Below are positions 25,101 to 35,300 of a stretch of DNA of 64,000 bases, piece by piece. Position numbers and translations under genes: made by a program. Position 1 is the first letter of the stretch. Every line of letters begins with the position of its first letter. This stretch comes from Pomacea canaliculata (taxonomy: Eukaryota; Mollusca; Gastropoda; Architaenioglossa; Ampullariidae), in the NCBI RefSeq assembly GCF_003073045.1, contig NC_037601.1:4619872-4683871 (forward strand), in the 5' to 3' direction. The notes under the pieces were generated by a model. It did not search any database. It had not been told where the DNA came from and saw only the letters and a list, made by a program, of their open reading frames with translations.

Positions 25101-28100
25101 TTGTTTTAGACATGTAGGATCTCTCCCTTAAATTTTGTGCATGCAGGAAGCTTACAAGATTACATTAATATAGTTATCATTATTGGCTTGCTACTAGAAG
25201 TAGAACCATACATTGCTGTGGGGATCTGCTCACATGCATATCATCACAAAATCTTGGCATGTCAGTCTATTGAAATCCTTATTGTGTTTATCTTTCTGTG
25301 GCATTTAGAAAAAAGGTTGTTGAAACCTATAAGTCCAACAATACTTCACATTATTTCAGTGGGTCAGCTGACCAAAAAGATGAATGACAAGGAAATGGAG
25401 AAAGAAGAATTAGAGCAAGAGTTGGAGAAGGTTAAGAAAAAACTGCAAGACATCAAACACAAATATGATCAGATGTTACTGGATACTGAGGGGCACATGC
25501 CAGTCCACGATCACATCACTATGGTAGCTGACCTTAAGAGGTAATGTTATTCACTTGATCTGAATGCATTTCATGTATTTGTTTTGTAGAAAGGTATGCG
25601 CGGGTGACAAAAGAGACAGGGTGTGCATAGGCATTGTGTTATTTATGGAGCAGCTTTAGAATGCTACATGATGGATGCTGATATTTTGAATAATTTTGCA
25701 TTCAAATGTTCAAGTTGCAGAAGAAAATAAACTTATAAGCAACAACCAAAATATGTTAGTAAAAGAAGAAGATAAAAGCAGTACATTTAGACTACAAAAA
25801 TACAGATAAATATAGTATCAAAAAGTAATTGGCCACATGGAACATGACAATACTAGGGCCCAGCAGTGGTGTAGTATGCCCAACAATGGAAACTGTTTAC
25901 TTACTTTTCCCTCAAGTCATTGCTAAGCACTGGTATCCATTTGTCAGCATAGGCTATTGTTTTACTTGTACTTGTTAATATTGGTGTATTTGATTAGTAA
26001 GAATCATCAAAATTTTTTTTTTCAGAGATGTAAATATAAATCTCTTTCTCTTAGGACTGTTTCAGATGAAAAGGAAAAACATGAAAAAGAAAAAGAAGTA
26101 TTTTCTCTTAAACTCATGGTATGTTCTTGTTTTTCTTTCTTCACATTTATATTAAACAGATATTTCCTGTAATTGTAATAGAATTGCATCTTCACTTCGT
26201 GTTTTGTTTAACAACACTAGACAGCAATTCACATTGATGCTCCTGAAATGTTTGAAAAGGTGTTGTGTAATATTGAGCAGATAATTTTGTAATGTTATTT
26301 ACAAGATAATGAATATAGTTTCACGCAGTGGAGAATGTAGAATTTTGCCATTTATGACATCCCATTGCAGGCTTCAGAAGAAGAACGGAAACATCAGACA
26401 TTAAAAGCAATTGAAGTCAGTGCTGAAAACAGGCAATTGAAGGCAGAGATCAAGTCTCTGCACAAAGCTCTCAGGTGCAAACAACCAGTCATTACCATAT
26501 TAAATATACATATTTCTGTTAAGCATGGATTGGTATAAAATATTCTTAATCTTTATTAAGAGATGTCATTTTCTAGAATATATTTTAAAAATCATTTTGG
26601 AAGCTCTGTTTGCCTGTGATGACATTAATTATAGTTTCGGTCATTCATTGTATGCAGGGAAATTGAGACATTAACAGTTCTTACATGTATACACAAGAGA
26701 CAAAGATTTTTTAATCTGCAGTTTACAAGAATCATTATAAGAAGAGTATTTCAAATGTTACTGATGGTATGGTATCATTATAACACTGTTTCAGAAAAGC
26801 CCAGAACAAGATAATGGTCTTACACAAGGCTGTTGAACAATCTGAGAACAAGGAACTTATTACACAAAATGAACTTGCCAATGTCATTAGAATTGTGAGT
26901 GAATTATTTTTCAAGGTTTAGATTTAGGTATGTAGTATTTGACATATGCCTGGGCACCATTACAAAATATTTCTCCATTAAGACAAGCATACACAAAGAT
27001 TTGATGTTTATGGCATTAAAGCTGTTAAATCAATATTTATTCTGTATGAAACAGTGTGTACATGTAGCTTTAATAATAATGTCAAATTGCCATTTTATGA
27101 AATAATATTGGACCTTTGGCAGTTTATAGTCATCAGACTGCATTATTATTGTAGAAATGTTACAGAAGTCTTTGCTGCTAACCTTTTATTTTTAAATAAT
27201 TTTACTTTAAATTTCTCTCTTGCTCTTCAGGTTGAACAAACAGCATTAGAAAGAGACACAGCATTCCAAGTGGTAAACATGTAGAGTGTGTGTGTGTATA
27301 TGTGCAATGTTTATGTAGAAGCCCACTTTAAATAAAACTATAAACATTCTGTACAAAGGAACTTCATGCTGAGTGGAAAATGGCAGATAGTCCTATGTAT
27401 ACCTTATCGGTTTCAGTTTTGCAATTTGTTTCCTGTTAGATCCAGGTGTTTAAGAATCTGGTAGTAATATGATGAGATGTCTTTCCATTTCCTCTTTAAA
27501 AACCAAGTATGATTGTATGGCATATTTGGTGTTGCAGGTTAAGGAACAGCAGCAGGATTGTAAAGAAACTGTTGATCGCATGGTCAGCAGTGGTGTGGTA
27601 AGAGGAAAGTTGGAAGAACGACTCAAGGTAGATTGTTATCAGGAACTTTATTTAAATGATTTAGCACAGTGGTTCCCAACCTTTTCTCGCCTGAGGGCCG
27701 CACTGGATATGATCTAAAATCTTGCGGGCCAGAATCATGACGTTAAAAATGAAATTATGTTGTGTCTCGTTAAAACGACAAGGCCAGATCAGGCATCTTT
27801 GTGGGCTGGATGTGGCCAGCAGACCGTAGGTTGGGCACCCCTGATTTAACGCAACTTATTACAGATTACACTTTTCAGCCTATTGCCTGAGAAATGTGTT
27901 TTAGTTCTTAAATGGGATGTATTCCCTTTACACCCACAGTGAAATACACAAAAAAGCAGCACTTATTCTCTTTCACTGTCCCCAGCATTTGGAATCCTTG
28001 TGGGGAAATGCATTATATGTAAATATTAAAAGCCAGCAGTGGTTTTAGTATGACCCCAAGTGGTAGAGGTTTTTATCATTTGATTCAAGTTCAATTTTCA

Positions 28101-28995
28101 GATCAAATAAGATCTACTTGTGAACCATATAATAAATTTTTCAGATGTACAAGATCAAAGCTTTCTCCAAACTTCAGATGCTAGCTGACAAGTAAGTTGT
28201 TACAGTTTTAGAACTAGTTTACAAAACTTGCAGAGATGAGGATCTGCAGAAGAATCCTATAATTTTTCCGTGTAACCATTTAGGCTCCCTTGGTTTTCTT
28301 AGCGAGTAATCAAATAAAATATAAACATATATTTTTTTATAATAATGAAGAGAAAGAGGCAGACAATGAACACATCAAACTTTCATTTCCATCCATATTG
28401 GCTGTTGCACTGAAGTATACATATGCATTCTGCAGACTAAAAGAGCAAGATGAATCCTTTAATAGACAAAGGCAAGAGTATGAGCGAGAAATCCGTTATC
28501 TTCGTTTGGTTATCAAAGAGAAGGAAGATATTATCAACTCAATTGAAGGAGCGAAAAGGTAAGATGGTGCAGGATATCTGATCATTTTATGTTGGGGCAT
28601 TCAGAGTTCTTGTGTTTTAAAATTGTAAAAACCCTGATTCCTTCAAAATATGCCTGTTGGTGAGGGGTGAATTTGTTTTTAAACCAGTGATTAGGAATTG
28701 ATTTCTACATTACCAACACAGCACACTCATGAGAGTTTTGTTTTAATTTCTGTAAAATAATAGACCACTTTGATTCTTATCTCATTTTAAAAAAATATGC
28801 ATGTAATTATTTTGCAGAGAGGTAGAGGAAGACCTGGAAACTATGTGGCAGGCAGCCACTTCTGAGAATCAACGGTTGAAGGATACATTACGCAATTCCA
28901 TTTACAAACTCAAAGAACACTCTTCATTAAAGGCAGCACTTGAAGATGAGAAAGACCTGGATGATTTTGTCAACTTTTCTGATCATGATGGTTAA
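16161..28995 (+). CDS. CEP89: Centrosomal protein of 89 kDa (CEP89/CCDC123)
   Basis: CEP89 is a coiled-coil protein of the centriolar distal appendages, needed for membrane docking during ciliogenesis. Coding exons: 16161-16202, 16769-16992, 18683-18807, 19895-19986, 20282-20386, 20719-20827, 21597-21749, 22747-22890, 23205-23350, 23731-23781, 24306-24505, 24931-25046, 25360-25540, 26055-26118, 26371-26474, 26795-26894, 27231-27272, 27538-27627, 28145-28191, 28436-28558 and 28818-28995 (TAA at 28993-28995). All joins keep phase and there is no internal stop. The start MLRKGRKKPN and the following FAAVPRSPPPKAPSGTP match the human basic/proline-rich N-terminus. AVHRINVELSQYQAKYRPLS, GLPSTGPVPSWL, RRYLAPLFLAYDD and EWHQLQDQARLVLEEN are close matches to human CEP89 blocks in the same order. 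The second half is continuous heptad-rich coiled coil, ending in a short acidic tail. Weak donors (GTTGGT at 24506, GTGCGT at 16993) were chosen because they keep both phase and homology. Confidence 0.95.
17400..17735 (+). mobile_element. L2/CR1-like LINE 3' end with ATT-repeat tail
   Basis: The reading FQSGLKYLFWKHLLYNLFT resembles the FKSxLKTHLF motif at the end of L2-type RTs. The 3' end gtgaagcgcatcgagctcac, then gggaaatgtgctatacaaat, closing with (ATT)n, is the widespread tail shared by LINEs and the SINEs they mobilise. It lies in CEP89 intron 2. Confidence 0.55.
18080..18313 (-). mobile_element. L2-like LINE 3' fragment
   Basis: The minus strand encodes VELYWGTVSSLPNESFKRAL, then KTHLFRKHYSVIF, the SLP..FKxxLKTHLF signature of L2/CR1-type RT C-termini. 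It lies in CEP89 intron 2. Confidence 0.5.
20903..21045 (+). repeat. Candidate tRNA-derived SINE
   Basis: cagtggttcagtggcaaagt resembles an A-box tRNA head and actggatccgggc resembles a decayed B box 40 bases on. A body unrelated to tRNA follows. The fold would not make a functional tRNA. It lies in a CEP89 intron. Confidence 0.4.
27667..27843. mobile_element. hAT-type miniature inverted-repeat element (177 bp)
   Basis: The ends are CAGTGGTTCCCAACC and, inverted, CAGGGGTGCCCAACC, typical hAT/Charlie termini. The flanking 8-mers, atttagca on the left and atttaacg on the right, agree at six of eight positions, consistent with an aged 8-bp target duplication. No transposase coding is present. 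It lies in the CEP89 intron after exon 27538-27627. Confidence 0.75.
27975..28040 (+). repeat. LINE/SINE 3' tail remnant
   Basis: The run gtggggaaatgcattatatg resembles the gggaaatgtgctatacaaat tail of the L2-like end at 17700. It is short and diverged. Confidence 0.3.
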
Positions 28996-30059
28996 CCGAC
29001 TTCTGTGAAAGAAATAGGCTTTTCATATGAATGCAGCAGTGCATTGATCAATAGAGTTTCTGTGCTGTTGTTTACAACAGAGAAATATTTGTATTAAACC
29101 ACTATTCTCTGTCTGCAAAGGGTAAAGGGATTGCTTGTTCTGAATCCTCTTTGGGAACTTTTACCGCTTCTTCATGGTAGCTACTCGTTTTAAAACTTAA
29201 TATTCTGATGCTTCTTGCCATGGGTGGTCTGTGAAAGGCAAGTATTCTTTTGGACTGTAAAACAGCCATATTCATTATATTATACAGGATCTGCTATCAT
29301 TATTTAAGCTGGACTGTGATATTAAATGCCTATTTTTGTACCAGTCAGACAGCATGTACAATATACTGAATTGTGTTATAGCCCACCTTTCAGTTTTCTG
29401 CGTGCTTTCGTGTTAACTTTACCCTGTGGTATTCTAGTTTGACTATAATTATAATTTCTACATTTTTATTCTTTTGTTTATATGCACTTAGTAAGTTGAC
29501 AATGTGCACAAGTATCATCACCAACATTGAACTGATGTAGAAGACGCTGGAGGTTGAAATTTTTTATTTGTGAATGAAATTCATGTGACCTGCAGTTATT
29601 CAAGGAATAGGAATTTGAAGAGAAAAAGAAATTTATTCCAATAATGGAACACAAGACAAAAATAGGTTGACAGGTCTTGTGCAGCTGTTGTTTTAGTTTG
29701 CAGGTGGAAGAAGTTATTTTAACAAACATTGAACAAAGCAGCTTTTTGTGTACCTAATCTACTGACTTGTTTTTTTTATTCCAGCATTTGAAAAAATGTG
29801 AACCATCATATATTTGCTCCGTTTTCTGAATTGCTTACAAATGTATGTGCAATGATAAAACTGTAACCTATAGAACTGCAGGAGGGCTTGGGGTCATTTT
29901 TTATTCACTTGTAAGCCAGTTGGAGTATATTAATGGTATTGCAAAGTTGTAAACATTGGTGTGCAGTTTTCATACTCATAAATCAAACAGTGCAAGAAAA
30001 AAAATCATCCATTCTCTTTTGAGATTTAACACTTTAGACGAAAATACTAAGGATTCAAA

Positions 30060-30963
30060 GCTCACTCAGCTGTTATCTTTTGGTAAGACTTCCTGAAATG
30101 CTGGGTCTTTCTGCATTTTTTCCCGCAACCCACCATTCAGCCTTGAATTTCATGGCCATTTATTAAACATTAGCTACAAATTGGGAGCAACCCTTGTCCC
30201 TGAAAGCCAAAAAAAGTGTCATTGATGTTGGCATAACAACGAAATATAAATATGCAATTGCTGAGATAGTACTGAGAATCTCCTCTTGAATTGAACAAGG
30301 TATGCATCACCCAAGCCAAGTGGGTTCAGAACTGGAGACACTAAGGTCAGGAGCTTTTTGTATTGAGTGTGGCAAATAGGTACACTAGTAACTGAAAAAG
30401 AAATAGTGATGTTTGCTAGATGTACCATTCAGAATGAAAGATTTGCCCTTTCTTGCTCAGAGAATCTGCAATACCATCGAGTCGCCTGGGTGCAACGTTC
30501 TTGTAATATGATGTGCAACAGATGAGCTTCCAAACTGGGAGAAAGGATGCCTCCTTGCTAATACAGCTAGCTGTGGAATTATGAAATATATGCATCTCAC
30601 ATTTACCCCCAAGGAACAAGCCTGAAGGGCCTACCACACAGCCAACACTTCCACAGCATTCATGTGAAAGACTGTTCTCACTATTAAGCATCGACCTTGT
30701 TGTACCAGGAATAGGCCTATTCTGAAGTAGAGCAGAAATCCTACTGGAGCGCCATTGCCTTTCACACTAACGAACAAGCAAGTGTTGGGAGGGTGGCTGT
30801 TAAGGTCAAAGGTCTTGATGGTTGCACAGACCCAGGATCTGCAGTTTGTAGCCTTTTTACAAGGATTAGCCGAGTCTTCAAGCTTACACCCACCAGCACA
30901 TCCTTGTTCTCTGAGAGCAAAGTTTATATATTTTGTAGCTGTGGTGTCACACAGTTGAGATGA
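30060..30963 (-). pseudogene. Orphan cysteine-rich coding-like segment, family not recognised
   Basis: On the minus strand a strong acceptor (TTGTATTTCAG, ending at 30964) opens a frame with many cysteines (QLCDTTATKYINF, then QGCAGGCKLED, NPCKKATNCRSWVC, PNTCLFVSV). Near 30740 the protein-like reading passes into a second frame and continues (RPIPGTTRSMLNSENSLS, then HECCGSVGCVVG, WKLICCTSYYKNVAPRRLDG) to a stop near 30416. A further protein-like tail (EKMQKDPAFQEVLPKDNS) ends near 30060. The composition resembles an extracellular cysteine-rich domain. No neighbouring exons are visible and the segment sits between two 3' UTRs, so I read it as a relic or a displaced exon of an unknown gene. 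It could also be part of an uncharacterised repeat. Confidence 0.35.
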
Positions 30964-31289
30964 CCTGAAATACAACTTGAGGTTTATTTAGGTGAAAATA
31001 ATGCTAATGTACGTTCACTTCAAGCTTGTGTCAGAAAAAAAATCCTATATTCTTAATCCATAAGCTGAAACTCACACTGTGGCAGAGGATATTACACCCC
31101 CTACCCCTGAGACATTATGTGCTAAACAATTTGTAGTCATTAGTGAACAGGGTACAAAGCAAGTCTACTGCTCCTACTGAAGTTGTTCTGGGTGTCTCCC
31201 ACACTCGTCTGTTTTTGTCATACATTCACTCCAAGTTGGAACTAGTTTGAAACTAATGCACTCAAGCCCACATTTCTTTAATATCTGAC

Positions 31290-31640
31290 TAAGGCACCCA
31301 ACCAATGCCTACACCATATTCTGGGAATAAGATGGCCTGAAAAGATTTCCAAAAGAATGCCACTAGCCAAGACATCAAAAAAGTGCAACTGGGGCTGGAT
31401 AGGACACACCCTGCACAAATCAGCTCACACCATTGCCAGGCACTCAACTGGAACCCTCAGGGGAAGAGAAGTGTTGGGAGACCAAAGCAGACTTGGAAAA
31501 AAACGGTAGAGAGCAAGCCAAAGGATGTCGGAACCACATGGGCCCAACTGAGGGTTGCTGCCCAAAACCAGGTCTGATGGTGAGGTGGTGTTGCAGCCCT
31601 GTGCTCCTTCGAGAAGTAACAAAGAATAAACTACTCTCAC
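31290..31640 (+). mobile_element. RTE-like LINE, 3' ORF2 fragment (subfamily with AATAAAC tail)
   Basis: The plus strand reads [15 protein letters not shown], then WGWIGHTLHKSAHT and further decayed pieces of the standard C-terminal tail of RTE/BovB-type ORF2 (IGHTLRKP..QALxWNPQGKRxxGRPxxTW). It ends in a spacer with caaagaataaact, like the copy at 57375-57745. It is 5'-truncated and has several breaks. Clade assignment rests on remembered similarity. Confidence 0.6.
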
Positions 31641-31672
31641 TAAGCAATACACGAAATGATGGTCTTTCAAAT

Positions 31673-31678
31673 TTTATT
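31673..31678 (-). terminator. Likely ACIN1 polyadenylation signal
   Basis: An AATAAA lies on the minus strand about 700 bases after the ACIN1 stop codon, just before the LINE fragment ending at 31640. It is the first canonical signal I noticed downstream of ACIN1, and its use is inferred. Confidence 0.4.
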
Positions 31679-32377
31679 TACACAAGTAAAAACAAAATAT
31701 TCAATCTCAAATACAACTTTCTGCATGCCCAACGAGCAGGGCAGTTAACATTGATAAATGTTAAGACTGAAGAAGCTGATTCTGTGCAAAAGTGTCACAC
31801 ACACCTCCCATACATTCATTTTTAGTTTTCTATGGTACTGGTCATAAAATGCAATCTATTTTTTAGGGTGAGGGGAAAATTCAACAAGTCTTAAAAGAAT
31901 CATGTAGGTATTACTAGACGCTCCCTTACAACAAAGTTTTAAATTGATTGGTTAATAAAGTATTGCATGAATCTGGACACTAAAATCTAAAAAAATTCTT
32001 ACAAAAAAACAAAAAACCTCATCCTTGTGAAAGCAAAAATGATGAATTTCTAGAAATCAGAAATGCTGCCCTTGTTAACTTCTTGCATGTTTCAACTAGA
32101 TTCATGACAAAACCCTTTAAGTTTTAGTCTAGAACCATAATAATTTGCTATAAATTACTATTGACCGTGACTATCCTCATTTTACACAACTCCATGAACA
32201 CAAACATGCTCACGAATACACGTATCCATGTAAATGGGGAGAATAAGGGGACAGTTACCTAATTATAAAACAAATGTTATTTTTGAGCAAAGACCAAAAT
32301 ACAGGATGCTAGAGAAAAGGAAAACTTGGCTTAAATGAACTACCATAGAAGTTTTGGGGAATAGAGTCTTAACAGTT

Positions 32378-35300
32378 CTATCGCCGTCTGCGATCATGGC
32401 CTCGAGAGGAACTCCTTTCTTGGTTACCTCCCCTTTCTCGACTATCGTTTCCTGGTCCAGGCCGCCGCCTCTCACGGCCATTGTCTCGGCTACGCTCTCT
32501 TTCTTTTTGACGCTCTCGCTGTCGGATAAGCTCATTTTCCCGTTCTCGTTGCCTGTCTCTTTCAGCTCGTTCCCTACTTGGGCTTGGAGGAATTTCCTAA
32601 ACACACAAACAAATAAACTGACAGCCATAAACAAGGTAAATTATTTTCACTGCTGACTGTAGACAGAAAGCAAACTTCTGGCAATGGCTTTTACCTTCTG
32701 GAGCCATAGTTATGGAATGAAAGTAAGGCACTGCCTTGTGGCAAAATGGGGGTAAATCAGAGGAGAATCTTGTCTCTGTAGTCACAGTGTCTGGACCATG
32801 AGGTATTTTTGGTGCATCATAACTAAAGAAACAAGGTGCTGACTCTTGATTTATGTTGCCTTGGGAGTAAAAATGTATCCTTGCTTCACAACTATGGCCC
32901 CAACCTGACATTTAGCTTAAACTGTCAGACCAAGATGAATTTGCATCATCAGTAAAGCACCTACTCCACTCAGCGAGGATAAGAAGCAAGAAGTTCTATT
33001 AAAGCAGCACCTACCCTCCGACGCTGTTCAACGGTCTTTTTCCTAGCTGCTTCCTCCTCTGCTTCCTCTTGCTCCATGCGCTTCTGTCTCTGGACTGCTC
33101 GCTCTTTCTTGGCTTGCATTTTCTGCAGATACTGTACATACAACCAACAAGATCTTTGCGTACAATGCCTCCTTAAAACACTAACAGAATTGCAAAATAG
33201 TTTTGTTGAAAAAAAAATCAGGTGACACAACAGATTTGTTGCTCTGTATTACTAAAATCATCTCCCTTAAAAACAAAACAACAACAACAAAACTGTTCTG
33301 ATGATGTTTAACATCCATTTCCTTAGTTTAAAAAGTGTCCATTCTGTAGTTATTGTTTCAGGACTGGCATTTTTACATGTACCCTATGCAGAATTAAATA
33401 CTAGTGTGATACTATGTTGCAGTAATGCAATTTTACTTGGTTTTTATACTCCATAATACTATTAAATATTACCACTATTAAAATGCATGCTCCAGTTGAA
33501 GTAACCTTTGTGAAACGTCAGCAGCTCTCTCACTGCCACTATTGAGATTTTCTGAGATACCCTGAACAGAGTGGCATTAATTTTTCACAAGGATGTGTGT
33601 GTAGGGTGTAGTGTTAATCTCATTCAAAGCCTGATCAAAGTCTTCTGGGCCTCACCTGCTCCTCTGTAAGTGGTAACCAGTAGATACAGGGAGTGGCCTT
33701 TGTCTTACGAAACAAATCATCCAGAAGTTTCGCAGGTGGTTCCTCCTCTACCTTGGGCTGCTCCACTGGGGGTGCTACAATAAAAATAACTGTTGCTAGA
33801 AAAGCCACTATTACCAGACACTTAACAATAATTTCCTTCAATTCTAAAATCCTTTTAATCCCATGTTTGAAGGGTTAAAAAAGCCTTGTACTTTAACCCT
33901 CTACAAAAATACCCTTACCTTTCTTCTCTTTTCGCTCTCTGCTCTTTGTTTGCTCGGGATGTCTGTGTTCTTTCTCTCGTTCCCGCTCCTTTTCACGAGG
34001 TCGGTCTCGTGACCTAGATCTGGGCCTAGCTGCAGGTCCCCGTTCAGATGACCTTGACCTCTTGCCCCTGTCCCACTCACGAACTGGTTTCTCCTCCCTC
34101 TTTCTTTCGGGTTCAGCAACAGGGCGCTTCTCGCGCTCTCGTTCTCGTTCACGAACGACAGGGGGTGAAGGTGGTTGGGGCGGCGGCGGTGGCTGAGGGC
34201 GTGGAGGGACAGGCCCTCCCTCTTCTTCTGCACGCCTTCGTTCAATCTGCCATGAGATTGCAGGGAAATATTTCAATCTGAAGTGATTCATATGATACGT
34301 TGTACAGTGAAATATTTGCAAAATATTGTATACTAGGATCATTCCCTTTTACTTTTATTGCTACAAAACATATGCTACATCCATAATAATGATTATGCAG
34401 GTCTGTCTGGAAAAAAACAGTCTTATAAGAGCTAACAATAAAGCTCATACCAAAACATGTCGCCACTGAGTAATTTCTGGCACTCACCCTTTACTAACAG
34501 CTTGCAGCTAAACTTTTCCCATTGTTCTTTTACACTGTTGACCATGATTGTCATGAATTACTATGATGTACACAACAAAATGAGATATACAAATGATCTA
34601 TAATAATATTACTAACCACTCAGATCTCTAACCTGCTGAATGGGATAGCAGGGACACTATTATTACAGGAAAGGTAAAAATAAAGGTAAAGCATATGGAG
34701 TCTACCTCCTCTGGTGTGGCAAAGTCAACGCGTAGCAACTTGGGGTTAGACTGGGGCCATCGTGCTCCATGAAGAGCCTCTCGAGTCTTCACGGCGTCCT
34801 CTTCCTTCTCATACTGAAATACAAACACAGTTTGCAGTGAACCTTTTCTGTGAAACACAACTAGTCAGGTTTCATTTCTAAGTCATGGTCTCCTAGGCTT
34901 CATCGTACCACTCCTCCTTTTGTTTTGAAAGTTGTACACCACTAGCCAGATAAACATCACTCATACACTTAAAACAAAAAACAATAATAAACCAGTAATT
35001 CATCCTTTCATCAGCACTGCTGGTCACACATCCTCAGACACCAATAATATCAGGCAATTAGAAAAAACAAAAACAGGGTAAACAAAAACAGGGTAGCAGA
35101 AACTTCATAGCTTTGTAGTTTTAAATGAGCTTCTTCTTGCTTGCCAGCCATCTATATTGTATCTAAAGAGTGCACATTATTTGCGTAAGTTACCATGTTA
35201 CAATGACTTAAGCATTCCTCCAAGGAGATTTAAGGAAAGCAGCAGAATATCCACTACCTTTAGATGAATTATTTCCATAGCCTGCAAATTTAGGGTAACT

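Larger units (their letters stand above)
28996..32377. other. Convergent intergenic region between CEP89 and ACIN1
   Basis: This holds the CEP89 3' UTR, with ATTAAA-type words at 29093-29098 and near 29324, and the ACIN1 3' UTR on the other strand. An RTE-like LINE fragment lies at about 31290-31640, and a decayed cysteine-rich reading frame lies on the minus strand at 30060-30963. Nothing else here looks coding. The exact 3' end of CEP89 cannot be fixed from sequence alone. Confidence 0.6.

Noticed and set aside
30383-30416. A 34-base intron (GTACAT..TTTTTCAG) extending the orphan cysteine-rich frame
   Set aside because: Too short for an animal intron and the donor is poor.
32263-32634. Minus-strand ORF of 123 codons over the ACIN1 last exon
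   Set aside because: It is another frame of the last exon; the RE/RS-rich frame ending [11 protein letters not shown] matches the Acinus C-terminus and joins in phase.
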